A stretch of 64,000 nucleotides of DNA from Zantedeschia hybrid cultivar (GCA_030544215.1 JARZZO010000011.1:978001-1042000); one strand, 5' to 3'; positions 1 through 14,100 are shown, numbered from the stretch's first letter. Notes: generated by a model not told the origin, from the letters alone. A program made the numbers and translations.

Positions 1-1838
1 AGTAGAAAAGGTCGAGGTGCCGTCTGACCCAACGCCACCGTGGGCTGCTGTATATAATATCGTGCAGGGAGGACCTACCCACCCACCCACCAAGGGAAAA
101 CAAAAGTAAGACTGACGTAGAGGATGATATAAGATGTCACTAAATCACTATAGAACAGCTGTGAATCAGATGTGAATGCCGAGAACGACGTTATACTGTA
201 TTATTTATTTATTTTTCCTTGTGTAAGTTGGTGCATCATATAGGGAAGTAGTTAGGATCATGTGTGCCATGTATGTTTTTCCCCATTATTCTTCTTTTAT
301 TTTTTGTATTTGTTACCATGTCAATCTGTATTTGGTCCATCAAGTAAGTTGTTTATGGCCAAAGCCACCATCAGCCAGTTGATACACATTTTATGTGAAA
401 TGGATCTAGAGTTCTTTCTCTTCGCACGTGCATGAGGGATATTTAATTGTTGTAGGAGGAGGGGTCACATGCGCATTAATTTGCTTGTTGAGGCCGCACC
501 CATATGAGTGACCGAGTCCAACATGCAGCACCTGCACTTCCATTATCTCTCTCTTGCTCCGTTAATTCACTTCATTGCACAAGAGTCAACTTGCGGCAGC
601 CTACTGCATGCTCCCTTATCCGGCCCCAAAGAACAATGGCATAATTAATGCAGCTAATTAATAAATACATGCTAGAATATTTGGTTCCGTGTAACTAATT
701 AAAATATGTGCTAACATTTTCCAGACCCTACGTAAGGATCACCCTCCTCTTATAATTGGCATCCGCTCCGTTCTACTGTTTACTGAAACATTTTGATTAA
801 AAAGCGACCGAGTGGAATTGTTAATTATTGACTCCATATATTTGTGATAAAATTGCAGGAAAACGCAACCGTGGTCAATTTGTCCTTGGCTTGATCAAGA
901 CAGATTTGTAGCTCTAACTCAACACTTATTACTTAAAAGTCGGGATATAGAAAAGGAAATCTCAATATACTTAAATTCCTTCATGTTTCGGAAAAGGACA
1001 GATTCTAGAATTATCGGGTACCCTTTAAATAGAGCATGGTTGATCCCGTGGGAAAAAGTGTCGGAAAAGTATACAAAAACGCGGCGGATCACCTTTTACT
1101 CTCCTCTTTCATGTGCTCATCATCAAAGATCGACCTTAATTTACGCATCTGGTAAATGATTCAGAGGAGTGACGATAATGGCTTACAGCTAGAGAGCGAG
1201 GTATATATTCTTCGTGGACTCCATGGCTGCATCTGTCCGGTTCCTAAAGTTCAGTATTTCAACTCAAAGACACATTTGTCGTTACCAAACAAGAATATTG
1301 AAAGAAGTGCGATCAAACTCTTTTGGTCAGATTCGGCATCCGTGGACCAAAATGTCAGTGATGTGCACGTCTGCAGTCTAAAATAAATGTATGTGAAGAA
1401 AAACTCCGACGTAGCAGGTTCGGATGTATATATCCTCAAAGTGTCTATTCCACAGGCACAGACTATGACTAATAATTTAAAGGGATAATTTCATGGTACA
1501 TCTGAACCTGCTACATATATATATGGGAGTTTCTGTTCACATCTATTTATATTTTGTGAGTCGCTGCACTTATTTTCATAATCTAAATTAAGTTATGTCC
1601 GGAAAAGATTACCCACACATCGCAAGGCACTAAATTCTGAGAAATCTAGTGTAGGAAAACAAATCATTTTCAAAGATGACAATTTTATAGCAAGTAGCTA
1701 GGTTAAATCTAGCAAGATTCTCCGACCAGTGGCGCCTCTGAGGTATCGCCCCATGCGTATCAGCCCTCTGGCCGGACCCTCTGCCCGCACCCTCCCTCCT
1801 TCTGCTGCTCTCCCACCCTTCCTAACCGGTCGGCAACA
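1..1838. other. Intergenic DNA, no gene recognised
   Basis: No reading frame here resembles a known protein. The longest ones (around 1156-1439) overlap on both strands and lack family motifs. The sequence is moderately AT-rich with pyrimidine tracts and no clear long repeat. It could be flanking or promoter DNA of a gene lying to the left of the window. Confidence 0.5.
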
Positions 1839-2417
1839 TTAGAGGTGTTCAATTTGAGAATAATATTTTAAAAATTAAATTAAATCAAATCGAACCAAAT
1901 CAAATCGTAATAATTTAAAATAGAATCAAATCAAATCGAAATAATTCGATTTGGTTTACGGTTTAAGTCTTATAATGGGCCATTATAGTTAAATAATCTA
2001 TTTTAATATTATTCTTTAAAAAAAATTATAAAAAAAAATATTTAAAAATTATTTTAGTTTTAAGTTTCGAAATAGACTATTATCGTTAAACATTCTATTT
2101 TATTAAGGACTCGACACCTTTTTTGTATAAGATTACAATCTAAAAAATATTATCTGAAAATAATTTAAAACTTTATATCTTATAATTTACATAAACTCAC
2201 ACTTAATTTAAGAATTTAATATTTATATTATACATTTTTAACGTAATTCGATTTATTCGGATTGGTTTGATTTATGAATAAGAGAAATCAAATCAAATCA
2301 AATTTTTTAATTCGATTTGATTTCAGATTAAACCGAAATTTTCAGAAATTCAAATCAAATCGAATTGGCCCGTTCTATTTAACTTTTCTATTTAAACCGA
2401 AGAATGAACACCCCTAA
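1839..2417. mobile_element. MITE-like AT-rich element with terminal inverted repeats
   Basis: The block starts TTAGAGGTGTTCAATT and ends with the near-complement GAATGAACACCCCTAA, giving inverted ends of about 13-16 bp around roughly 575 bp of very AT-rich, non-coding DNA. The interior is filled with variants of AAATCAAATCGAA near the left end and their complements near the right end, so the whole element could fold back on itself. A TA (or TTA/TAA) duplication at the ends would suit a Tourist/PIF or Stowaway-like MITE. The superfamily is not certain. A direct repeat CCTAACCGG also occurs at 1821-1829 and 2413-2421 and may be chance. Confidence 0.6.
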
Positions 2418-2934
2418 CCGGAGTCTGCTGGGCTCCGCGAATGGATTGGCAAAATGTGGAACCCCTCGGGTATGTGGCATTTCCTTGACTACCCCAACAA
2501 TACCTTCTTAGAAGCCCAGAAATGTTCCCCATTTTACCCTCTCCTGCACTCGCCCCTGATATTTATTACCTTGCTGGCTTTTGAACCAGGCACTTCCCTC
2601 CCAAACAAACCCATCATCAAACCTAGCTACACTCCCCAACCCAAGAGAAGCAACCAAACATAAAACCAGTGGCCACATTTCATTACCTGCCCACCCCAAC
2701 CAAACAAGGTTCTCGCGATGGACCTAAAATTAAAGGGCCGCGGTGTGATCAATGAAGTTTATGGTGTGGAGCTGCCGGGGAGCATGTGGATCGACGGCAG
2801 TTTCCCATATCAATCAATTTCGATGCACAGACTAACCTTGTTTTTCTCTGTAACCAAATCCTCTGAGGCTCGGGCCAGAGAATTCTTCAGGAGAAATAAT
2901 ATAACCAACTGTTACATTAATCATTGAAGCTCAA

Positions 2935-3716
2935 GGCAAGTCGAGAGGCCTGGTGGGACTCTCAACTCAAAACTTCTGTTATTAGTGCTTCCTGTCACTA
3001 GATAACTTTCGCCTTGGAGGACCACCAGCTGAATACTCGATGGGGGCTAATTTGCATGTATGCTCCTCCCGGACCCTCCCAAAGGGCCTCATTATGGGCT
3101 GAGCTAAATCAATTCAGATGCCAGTCCTTTTAGTCGGTGACTGGAATAATGTCCTATCTCAAGCGGACAACAGAGGCGGCTCCCCGGTAACAAACCAGCG
3201 GCAAACTGAAAGCATCCAGCTTCACGGGTTAGTTACTCCACATGGGATTCAGTCGAGTGGGCCAACAGAAGGAAAGATACATGTTACAATATTAGTCAGA
3301 GATTGGACAGAGGTTTTGTCACCGCAACTTGGAGACTTCTTTTCCCCGATGCATCCCTCTTCCACCTCCTTAAGATGGGAAGTGACCACTGCCCTCTTTT
3401 GGTCAAATTATATGCCTCTGGAGGTCCCAAAAAAAATCCCACTCAGGTTTGAATCCAAATCCCTTGACTCCGATGATATGATCCGAGAGAGTTGGGGTTC
3501 TAACGACATTCGCCCTAGAACTCTTCACAGCAAGATCCAATTGCTCCAACAGGATATTAAGACTTGGTCAAGGAAAAACTGTCAGAAGCTCCACATCAGA
3601 ACCGAGCAGATCAAGAAAGAACTCACTTGGCTCAGTCGTCAGCCAATGTCCAACAGCAACATCGAAAGAGAAATTTGCGTCCAACAAGAACTGAACTATA
3701 ACATCTCAGGTTCTAG
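2935..3716 (+). pseudogene. L1-type LINE endonuclease fragment
   Basis: Translation in shifting frames gives the hallmarks of the plant L1 apurinic endonuclease domain. Around 3040-3075 a frame reads W-G-L-I-C-M-Y-A-P-P; at 3118 it reads P-V-L-L-V-G-D-W-N-N-V-L. Around 3350-3400 the frame contains G-S-D-H-C-P-L-L, the conserved SDH motif near the end of the endonuclease fold. The protein frame from 3118 to 3720 is open only because of compensating shifts, so this is a dead fragment. Neither the reverse transcriptase nor the 3' tail follows: the sequence switches abruptly at about 3716 to the AT-rich palindrome island. Confidence 0.75.
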
Positions 3717-4800
3717 ATGATTAAATTAGTTTAATTAAATTAAATTAGAACAAGTTTAGTTAGCGTAAGCAGGAGAGAAAATCTCTATAATTCTGATAGT
3801 GGTCAATAAGAAGACTTGAGAGAACTTAGAAATTTTTAAATCCTAGATAATCGATTAAAAGAATAAAAAGAAGTCAGTAATCGAAGTTATGTTAAAAAAG
3901 TAACCTACGTACAAAGGCTTGATAATCAAAATTAAAATTAAGGCACCGTTCGATTAAACAGATAACAGATAATTGATTAAAACAAGTCCAGTAATCAGAG
4001 TTAAAATAAGACTGAAAAATCAACTAAACAAAAAATTTGAAATCGATTAATAGAAGAAAGTAATCGATTAAACGAATAATAATAGATAATCAATCTGGCT
4101 AAGTTAAGTAATCGAAGTAAGATATAATTGTTAAATCGAAGTCAAGATAATTTATGAAATCGATTAACCGAAAGACTCATAATCGATTAGAAGAAGAAAT
4201 TATAATCGATTAAAGGAGTAATAAGTATGTAATCGATCTAATTGAGAAGATATAATCGATTAGCCAAACAAACTTATAATCGATCGATAGAATAATGCAA
4301 GTGACCAATTAACAAGAATAACACATAATTGATTAAGAAAGATAACCGGTGATCGGTTAGAAGGCGAAGACTGAGAATCAATTAGATATATAACTTGTAA
4401 TTGATAATTTGAGCTTATAATCGATTAGCCGAAATAACGTATAATCGATTAGTTGAATAACCTATAATCGATTGACGGACTTAAGTGTAATCAATTAACA
4501 GATACATAGGCGATCGATTAGTAAGAATTATGTATAATCGATTAATTGAAGAATATATAATCGATTAACAAAGTAACTTAAGTGATCGATTTGTGATGCC
4601 TATGAAATCGGTAACTTGAACTAGTAATCGATAGGTAATCGACTAGCCATATGAATGAAACCGATAGCTTAATAACCTATAATCAATTAATTGAATGATA
4701 CATGTAATCAGTAGATTAAACTTAAGCAAGTAATGACTTGACTGATATAATCGATTATATGACTGAATTTATGTTATCAATTATTCATATAAAAATAGTA
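3717..4800. repeat. Island of degenerate TAATCGATTA palindromes
   Basis: By eye the ATCGAT core occurs about twenty times in some 920 bp (3845-4765), mostly as TATAATCGATTA or AATCGATTA, with many one-base variants (ATTGATTA, ATCAATTA, ATCGATAG). Copies are 20-45 bp apart with A-rich, non-repeated spacers, so this is not a plain tandem satellite. No protein is encoded. It may be part of an unrecognised LTR or untranslated region of a retroelement that landed in the LINE fragment. Confidence 0.8.
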
Positions 4801-7070
4801 TTAATTAGTGTGTTGCATGTACTGAACATTAGTGTGTTCTGATGAAGGTATATTTAAGAATATTCTTAGATTCTTAGTGAGATTTCTGATCCGATAGACA
4901 GCACATGGGAGACACTTAGCATGGATACTTAGGACAAATAACTTGGCTATAGATTTGACAAAGGTTTTAGTGGGTTATAAGTTCTACGGGTGAGATTTTT
5001 TTTCATTCTTTTCTCTGATTTTAGCTGAAAATTTTTGAGAAAGCTGAGGAGTTTCTAAGCTCGGCCAGCAGTAGAGAGTTAAATTCCTGAAGATTTCTTT
5101 TGATCTAAAGCAGGTACATGATAAATCATCATGTTATTTTGCCTACTTATATTGTTTTAAACATATTTTAGCTGATTTGAAATCTATAAAATCAACATGT
5201 GTGAGGATTTAACTTACTGATCTGATAACAATTATAGTACACATATCACAATGCAAAGTTACAATAGATTATGTGTATTTTTTAGTTTTCTATCATAAAT
5301 TAGTAATAGATCATAGTTCTAATAACTAAGGTACCATGCAATTATTTTGTAGAAGTTTTTCTCATTTGTTTTAAAAAACTATGATAACTACAGTGTTATT
5401 TAAACTTTAATAACATGTAATTGCATGGACAGTGCCACTATAAAGTGATATGTATGAATGAATCCACAATTATCTAATGTGGTAGTAATCATATGTGTGA
5501 CCCGATGGATGACGTATATATTTAAAATCCTACAAGTCATATTTTGGTTTGATGGAAGGTGAGAGTGCGCCTCCGTTCTCAGCTAGTTGTATCAAGATCA
5601 CGGCATTGCAATCGTCTAGATGCCAAGATGGTCCGACCTCGTATATTGTGATTTAGACAACTGTCTAATTACTTAAGACTTAAAACTTGATAAATATGGT
5701 GTGAATATGATCTCTTAAACATGATTTGGTATGCTGAGATGATATGCATGATTGCATGTGCAATAGGCTTATAAAATGTAAAGATTTCTCTATGAAAGAT
5801 GAAAAACCTGATGTAAGAACTAAATTGATTTAATATCAGAATTTTGCACTACTTATTTGCCCTTGAATCATGCAAATTGTATGCGTATAATGTATAGAAT
5901 TTCAATATGATAACATAAAAAGAAATTAAGGTTAATTATATGTAAGCATGTCTTGATTTTGATACATGCTAAGTTTTATACTCGCATAAGTTAGTGGACT
6001 ATATTTTCAGGTGATTCCAGTCAGGGTCAAAGTGAGCAGTAATTAAAATTTTGGGAAGAGCTAAGCATAAAATTTTTGCAAAGCTCGAAAGTAGGTCTAG
6101 CTTGTACCTTCATAATTTTACTGTGTGTAATTATACTTCAGACTGTTATTTGAATTTTGACATGTAATTAACTTTTATACTTTAATTTGTAATAATCGTG
6201 TAATTAAACAAATTTTAATCAATTAGATATGATATAATTATGTGGTGTGTCTTAGTCATGTATGGATGGTGCACACACCTTGCACTATTATTCGATCAAA
6301 CATATCAGATTGTAGTTGGGGTACATTGCAATCTAAGCGAATTTACAATGTCCTCCTCAATGCAACAAGTATTTCTCATTCACCATTAGTTTCTTCTAAG
6401 TAGAGAAAGGAAAAACTGTCCAAAAATAAGTGAATTATCCTTCCTTCCAAGTTACCTATTAGATCCCACAACCTTCTCCCCTTTAAAAAAGAAAAAAAAA
6501 AAGTTATAGCACAAGAACGTGAATACTATAAGCCCCAGCTAAAATTTAAACGTATGAACGATTCGACATAACAGATGCTTAAAATGGAGGTTGACATGGA
6601 GCAGCAACAGAAGTTGAGAAACTATTTCTGTTGTTCCACATAGTTCTAGTACTTCACTGTATAAGCCTAGAACCTTAAAATTGAATAATATTTGTTACAT
6701 GCAGATACATTGCAACGCCTGTTGCTGGCTAGTCCCTCATCTTAGCAAATTTATTTTAAAAATGTACCTGTAGCGCTGCCGGCTGCCGTCTGCCGTCTGC
6801 CGTCCAATCCTGAAGATCAGACGGCACCACTGAGACATTACAACAGCGGCGTGTTGCACGTCTCATGGGTTCGATGAGACTCATGATACATCTTGTGGGA
6901 CAATGTTTCCGTTGAGACAATATGTGTATGTTTGTTTCCACGTCACAAAAGAAAAACTTTTTCTAAAAAGTATATCGCAATAATCCGTAAAGCTCAAATC
7001 AACAAAAAATTTAATTTGTTGACTCCTTTTCCTAATTTTGGCATCCATAAGATAAGAGAGAATGCCTTTC
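4801..7070. other. AT-rich non-coding DNA, probable remnant of a retroelement
   Basis: No coding frame with recognisable motifs. The stretch 4801-6330 continues without a visible break from the palindrome island, and could be one untranslated element, but I found no matching terminal repeats. Around 6780-6805 there is a short CTGCCGT tandem array. Confidence 0.4.
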
Positions 7071-7340
7071 TTTCAAAAGGCGAAAATATTTTTATGAACA
7101 TCAAATGATGAATTTTGTTTTTATTTTCTTTGTAAATATATTTTCTTAAAAATTATTTTCGTCCCATTATATTTTACTGTAACCAAACAGACCCTAACTT
7201 AACCTTTTTTTCAAGAGGTGAAAATATTTTTATGAACATCAAATGACAAATTTTATTTTTTATTCCTTTTGTAAATAAATTTTATTAAAAATTATTTTTA
7301 TCTGATTATATTTTACGTGTAGTCAAATAGACCTTAACTT
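7071..7340. repeat. Divergent tandem duplication, period about 138 bp
   Basis: 7071-7200 and 7209-7340 are two copies of one unit. Both begin TTTCAARAGGYGAAAATATT, share the string ATGAACATCAAATGA, and end CAAAYAGACCYTAACTT. Several substitutions and small indels separate them, so the duplication is old. Non-coding. Confidence 0.8.
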
Positions 7341-7955
7341 AGCGCTAAAACTAGCAGGAAACTAGGGTGGGAGACACTTATACGTAAAATCTCTGCTGAG
7401 GAACAGCTGATGATGATTGCTCAGTGCCTCTTGCGCTTGTGGGAAGAGTGGCAGTGGGATGTGGGGCCACAATCGCATTGGAGTCCACTTCCAGATGATG
7501 ATAATGAGGAATCCTGGATTGACATGATTGATGTTTCTTTAAACTGTAACCATTCGTTAACCGGTTACATGCTTTGTATTTATACAAATCGATCACTTTG
7601 AAAGGAAGCATTGCAAGTTGACATACAGATCCAGGTTCCAGCAGTAGGATTTATCACGGAATCAAGAATGCCGACAACTGAGAGATCTGGCAAAGAATCG
7701 GACACAGGAAGTATAATGCTGCTTTCCCCGAGAAAATAAGAAAATAACAAATAAATGGATGCGGTTAAAAATAAATTGATGCGGTTGTCTGCCAAATAAC
7801 AAACACGAATGCTACCTAAAAGAATTTGGCATCTAGTGTCCACATTTACTAATCAAGGTGTTAAAATAGTGCTGGCCCAGTGGGAATCGAAAGATGAAAC
7901 TCATCCTACCAGTTGCAGCATGTGTCTTCAGAAAGAGTATGCACATTGGAGCACG

Positions 7956-7986
7956 GACAGAGACAGAGACAGAGACAGAGACAGAG
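7956..7986. repeat. GACAGA microsatellite
   Basis: About five perfect copies of the hexamer GACAGA, just downstream of the stop codon of the minus-strand gene that ends at 8181. It gives a spurious Asp-Arg repeat when translated. Confidence 0.85.
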
Positions 7987-8180
7987 ATGTCACCAGTGCA
8001 TCATTATCTAAGGAGAAGCCATCAGCTTTCCAATTTTTTCTTCACAATCTTTTGCAGTAGATGCATAAGAATTGGCTATTTTGTAAAGTGAAGCGCAGAG
8101 GAATGCATGCACCACAAGAAACATAGACAAGCAAGAGGATGTGAATGGGGTAAGCACCAGCACTAAGCAAAGGAACGTCC

Positions 8181-11100
8181 TTACCTTTGCTTTCTCTTAA
8201 GTCGCTGAAAGCTGGGTTTCATTGGCTGGCTTATGTTTGGACTTGAAATGGTGGCATCCAGTGGCCTCTTAACAGACGCATCAACTACATTGCTTGTAAC
8301 AATTGGTAAAGTTCCCATGGACTTCTGCTGGGGTGTCTTCTGTTTGGGCGCCTCCAATCTCTCTAGAATCCTTGAGGTCTTCTCGTCCATGGGTCTACCA
8401 TGAGAGGACAAATTCAAATCCTCAAACTTGGGTTTGGCAATGAATGTTGGAGAAACATTCTCCTTCACGTCATTGATGAGAACAAGCTCTTTCAAATCTT
8501 CTACGATAGAAGTGTGCTCCTCTTTCTTGCTGTTTGATTGAATTCCCTCTTGAGACACTTCAGTTGTTGAAGGTTTCACTGGTGAGAATACCTCACATTC
8601 AAATGCCGTGGTGAATTTAGAGCTCCTCTCAATCTTTTCTGCTAGGAATGACCTGGCGATCAGTTGGATACGAAAGTTATGTACTGTCATTATTATGGAT
8701 GATTGGAATCGGGTATGAATGACGTCAAATATCAAGTTACACCTTTACTAACTGTCTGGTCTACTACAGCTAAAAAGACAGCAATTATGAGACACCTTCC
8801 AATAGATAAATAAGGACAAATTCTCCAAATCATGCAGCAGAGTAATTGAGGTCCTCATTTGAAAAAGAAGAGGTTTCTCCAAAACCAAACTCAGGCAATT
8901 TTACATGAGTCTCATATGTATCTGATTATCAGAAGAAAAAAAATACACCAAAACCTTCTGAATTGGATGTTGAAAGGAGCTAAGGCAGCAAAAGTGTCAG
9001 TTACCCAAATTGCAGACTTTCCTTTACAAGCAAGTTCAGTTTCAGGTGGAACCCTTTCTCATGTAGGAGAGGGTTGTAATCCTTCACCTCCAACTGAAAA
9101 TAAAGAATCGAGTGGATACAGAAAACTACAGTTCAGAGACCAAGTTTAGAATAAAGTTAAGAACTCAAAGTCCTGAAGGTAACAACAGTTTCTCAAAATG
9201 AAGATTTTAATGAAAGCTAATTCTCCTTCCTTAATCACAATATATACATATGCACATTAGTGGTCAAATGGTACAAATATTTGATACATTGCTCTTGCCT
9301 TTGAAACTGCAGCCTGAATAGAATTCTCTATCTCCTTTGGTAAGGTTAGATCGCTGGATGAAATAATCTCAGGAATGGGCCAAATTTCCTCTGATGCTGC
9401 AAGCCTCTGCAAATTCAAAAACATGACCATGATGTCCACACACAGAGGTAGCCTCTTTGCAAAATGCAAGCACAGGACTGTGTACAATTGACCTTCACCA
9501 GACCACACAGTGGCAGGAGCCTTGTGGCACTGGGTTCCACTTTTTTTTATGTCAATACGTTTTTGAGTTCAAAAAGAAACGATGCAGGTTTTCTATTTGC
9601 AACTGGAGACGCCCTCTTTCTCTCATATGAAGTGAAATAGGAACAAATATAAAACAGCACTGTATGCCTGCTTATTGCATTCGACCAATCCTTAAATGGA
9701 TTAATAGAAATGTAAGAATATCAATGGCATGTCCTATAAGGATGGTCGCATCAAGAGCTCAAATATTGCATGAAAACCAAGATAAACCAAGCCATCACTG
9801 CATTAAAAATTTACCAAGTCCTTCCAATCAATTACCATCAGTATGAATAGTAACTATACAGCATGGCTCAATAACTCATCATCCAAGTTCATCAAAAAGT
9901 ATAGGGTAACATTTGAGAGTTGGTTGCATGAGTTTAAATTGTGCAACGAATTAGATAGTTTCTACATGCCAACTAGATTCATGATTTTAGATGAACCCTC
10001 TCTTATCCAAAATTACCTTCACAAAGTGCATGGCACCAACTTGACATTAGGCAGACAGTTGGTCTCCACCAAATCATTGGATGCTTCATTGATACGAATT
10101 ATAGGAATGTTGTTGACAATGATGATGACCAGCTACCCTCCCTAACATCAACCCTCCACAGAGTATGCCAAGTTCCTAGGTGAGGAAATCTTCAACAGGA
10201 GAGGAGCCAATAACTCTCAGAAGACCACCCATTGGCTGGAAGGAAAACAGGTTCTAGCTAACACAACCAGGTAAAAACAAAAAGGAACAACTTTGTAGTT
10301 TCAACCTATCCGACCGGCCAGGCATGTGCTGCTATTACAGGACAGACTAAAGAATAATCCAGATAAAAGAACAAAAGGAACAATCCTTGTTGTATAACCA
10401 TTGCAAACAAGGTACTTTGCGCCCTTGTCTTTATCTTCATCATTTTTTTTCTTGTCTTCTCTCTTTTTCTTTCGCCTACAGATGATCACCCTGTCTATGA
10501 TTTCAGAGTTTTGCAAGTCAAAATATGCCTACATGTTTTTAATCGAATTGTTGCTTGGAGTGTCAACTGAATGCATGGATGTATTCTGTAGCTGGTCCAA
10601 CAAAAGTAGTAAATACTCACCCGGAGGAGCATTGTACCTCTATCTGAAGGATGAAGTACATAAAAACACTGAAATGCTACATCTTTCATGTTTCCAGTAT
10701 CACAGGTTGAGGAGCAGACCAGCCCCTGATCAAAATGAGAAAGGGCTCGACACAAACCATGAAAAACTGCAACCATTGGAGAACAAAAGAAGTGTTAGCC
10801 AGAAATCTAAAGGAAAGTACATCAGCAAACTAAGCACCTACTCACGTTGACCATTTAGCTCGGTCTTATCAAAATCATCCGAAATTGCTTCTATTTCAGG
10901 ACATGCTGCTGGAGTGACAACGTAAGATGTCCCTACTATTATGCCTGTGCATAACCAACACTAGAGAGATTATCCAAGGTGGCAGAAAGAGGAATAACAA
11001 GGTAACATAAAAGAGGACTGGCAAGGTAATTTGAAGTATATATGACTTTATACGCTAGTCCCTATGGTCCTTTTCAGCTAAGCCTCCCAAGACCCTGCAG

Positions 11101-14100
11101 TGGTCGGACCTTCATGGCACTATTCACATGGATCACACTTGGGTCGTGAAATTAATCAAGTACAAATTATACATGTCTTAAACTAAACTGACCTGGATTT
11201 GATTTATAAAAACATATCAAGTACGAATTATACATGTCTTAAGGTAAACCTGACCTGGATTTGATTTATAAGAACCAAATTCTCACCCGTGGTCTGGCCC
11301 ATGGCATTTAAAGAAAAAAAACCCTCATTTGCAATAACCAAGTTATGACTAAAGGTTTTCTTCTTTTCTTCCATGAAGTTATTCACCAGTTTAAAGAAGT
11401 TTTCTTACGGTTAACAACTGCATCTGCTGGACAAAACAAGTCCAAATTTAGTCAGTTTGATTGCTCAATGTTGCCTCGAAGTTCACCAAAAATTGTCTAT
11501 TCTCTGTGAAAATCTTCTGCAGGACAAACATAGGAACTTTACTATAACACTGTTGCCTCAGGCCCACTTTACGTTCTCAAAAGCCAAGCAAACTACCAAC
11601 ATTTATCCATATCATGCGCAGGGAAAGAAAATACATGCATGTGAATCATGAGATAAAATCAGCCTACTGGATGTGAGATGTAAAAAGGTAAGACGTAAGA
11701 AATAACCATATTAATCAAGTGGTGGCATGAGAAATTTATGCTGATCCAAGGCTGCGTTTGTTAACACTATCCTCCTTTAGATTTTACCCCCCAAAAAAAA
11801 TAACAACAACAGCAGCAGCTTCCCCTAGAACATAAAAAAGTGTAAATAGTGGAAGAATCTGGATAAGAGGGTGTGTATGAATCACCTCACCATCACGTTA
11901 TCCAAGAAGAATTCAATGCCCAAAAGAATGTAAGGATTACTCTAGAATCCCATTTGTTTACACCAAGCCTTATTCTGATTTTGACACCTTTATTCAATGT
12001 TATCCCCAAAATCTAAAGGGTATAGGATCAAGAACTGCAGCCTAAAACCTAGAATAGAGTTCCGACCACCATATACATGTCAACATGGACAGATTTGACA
12101 TAGTTCACTAGAATTGTGCCATACATGCTCCCATGTTCCACATATCATAATCTAAAGTTAATGGAGGTCTGAGAATTGTGTTTGAGCTTTGATACTATCA
12201 AAAAAAAGAGAGGGTAAAAGATATTAAAACAAAGAAATATGATAAGTAAGAAGGTAAATCTGGGAGAAAGGTTTCAGAAATTGGCATTCACAAGAATATC
12301 AACCATTAAGGCATTAACACATCCACTAATACTAAAAGCTGACCAATCTTCCATTGCCATCTGAAGTGTTGCAGTAGTGAACTTTGTTAAATTGAAGAAA
12401 TCACTCAACATAAGAAGATATATATGCATCAAACTATTCTTCCAAAACCTTTGAGCAGTGGTGCCAACTTCAATTTCCGAACAAAGAAAAAGGAACAAGA
12501 AGAAGTTGATGTTAGTAAGACAGTCATGATACATCCTGAAGCTCTCTCTTTGAAAGAGTTTGACCTTGGATAATAAAAATCCCCCTATCTGTGATCTCAC
12601 ATCTTTTTTTTGAAAGTGGATACTACCACAAATTCATTGAACGAAAAAAAGTTTACAATTGTAAACTCAAAATGCCAAAAAGAGTCCTCCCATACAGAAG
12701 GCACCAAGAAGGTGTACCACTCAGAAACGCCTTAAAAGCTCAAAAAAGGAGGATTTACAAGTAAACTTTTTACACAAAACCGAGGTCCATTCCCTCACTC
12801 TATCCCTAGCAAAAGAGGCAATTTTGTCCGCAACCAAAGCTTCCTTCTGAAAGATTCTTCTATTCCTTTCACCCCAAAAAGCCCAAAAGGTGGCATGGAG
12901 GATCAACCACCACGATGTAGTTGTCCTCTTTGTGAACCCTGGCCGTCTTCCATTTGCAAAGGAGCTCATCCACAGATTTCGCCGGGGGCATTTGCCAACC
13001 AATGGTGTCCAAGATCAGATGCCACACATCCAAAGCAAAGGGATAAGTAACAAAGAGATGATCAGCTGTCTCATCAGCGTCACCACAAAGGCAGCACAAA
13101 GTCTGAATGTTATCTATGAATCTAACCAATCTATCAGCTGCATGGAATGCAGAATCAGCCGATCCGGATCGAAATTGGCTGACCCGGATCGGGATCGGCA
13201 CTAGCCATTCCGATTCCAGGGGGTAAAGAGAAAATCGGCCAGAATCAGCCGCAATCAGCCTGGATCATCTAGATCGGGCGAAATCGGCTGAATCGCCCAT
13301 CCCCGATTGGATCGGATCGGAATCTGTCAATCCTAGAATTGGCCATTTTTTTCTGAATTTTTTCATTTTTAACATTTTTTTAGTTTTCTTATTCTTCCCT
13401 TGGATAGGCTAGGATCGGCTGATCCGGATTGGATAGGATCAAGATCAGGACCTGCCGATCCGATTCAAAATTCCACGATCAGCTGTAGGTAGCCTGCCAA
13501 GGGTAACTCTCCACATGATAATCTAGACCTTTAATGGGCTCTTAGTGAACCACACGAGGTGAGTGAAATGGGAGGGAAGACCCTCATCCACAGTGAAATA
13601 TGATCTCAAATCTTAAGGCCAATGAATCTTAAGGTTAATCTCAATGAAATGCTAATTATCAAAGATTCAAAGACAATGTTTAACCAAATAGCATTATGAT
13701 TGAGAGTGATTATTTTATTCTCTCTAATGTGATTCAAACAGTAGTTTGAGCAAGAACTGTACAATTCACAAATTTGCAAAATTCATATAGACTTGGAAGA
13801 GAGGGAGCCTTGGTGCGATGGTAAGGTTGCTCCATTTTGACCTTGAAGTCATGGGTTCAAAGTGGAAACAGCATCCTTGAAAAAAAATAGGCATAAGGCT
13901 GCATACAATTTAACCTCCCTAGACTCTGCAATGGTGAGAGCCTTGTGACACTGGGCTGCCATTTATGTGGACTTGTGGGATGATAAGAAGATCAAATGAA
14001 GACCTAGAAAGTTGGAGGTCAAAAACCATCTCAAATACCTATGTCATAGAGTTCTACAGTCAAGTGACAAGTGATATTCAAATTAATGTTTGGTCTAATA

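Noticed and set aside
1821..2421. 9-bp direct repeat CCTAACCGG as target duplication of the MITE-like element
   Set aside because: It does not abut the inverted ends; the left copy lies 12 bp away.
7809..8060. Open frame with Asp-Arg repeats
   Set aside because: Produced by the GACAGA microsatellite; no family motif and no gene context.
12274..12600. Minus-strand frame ending LVNANF as an extra exon of the unnamed gene
   Set aside because: The exon at 14389-14267 joins 10932-10846 directly in phase, and the frame shows no motif.
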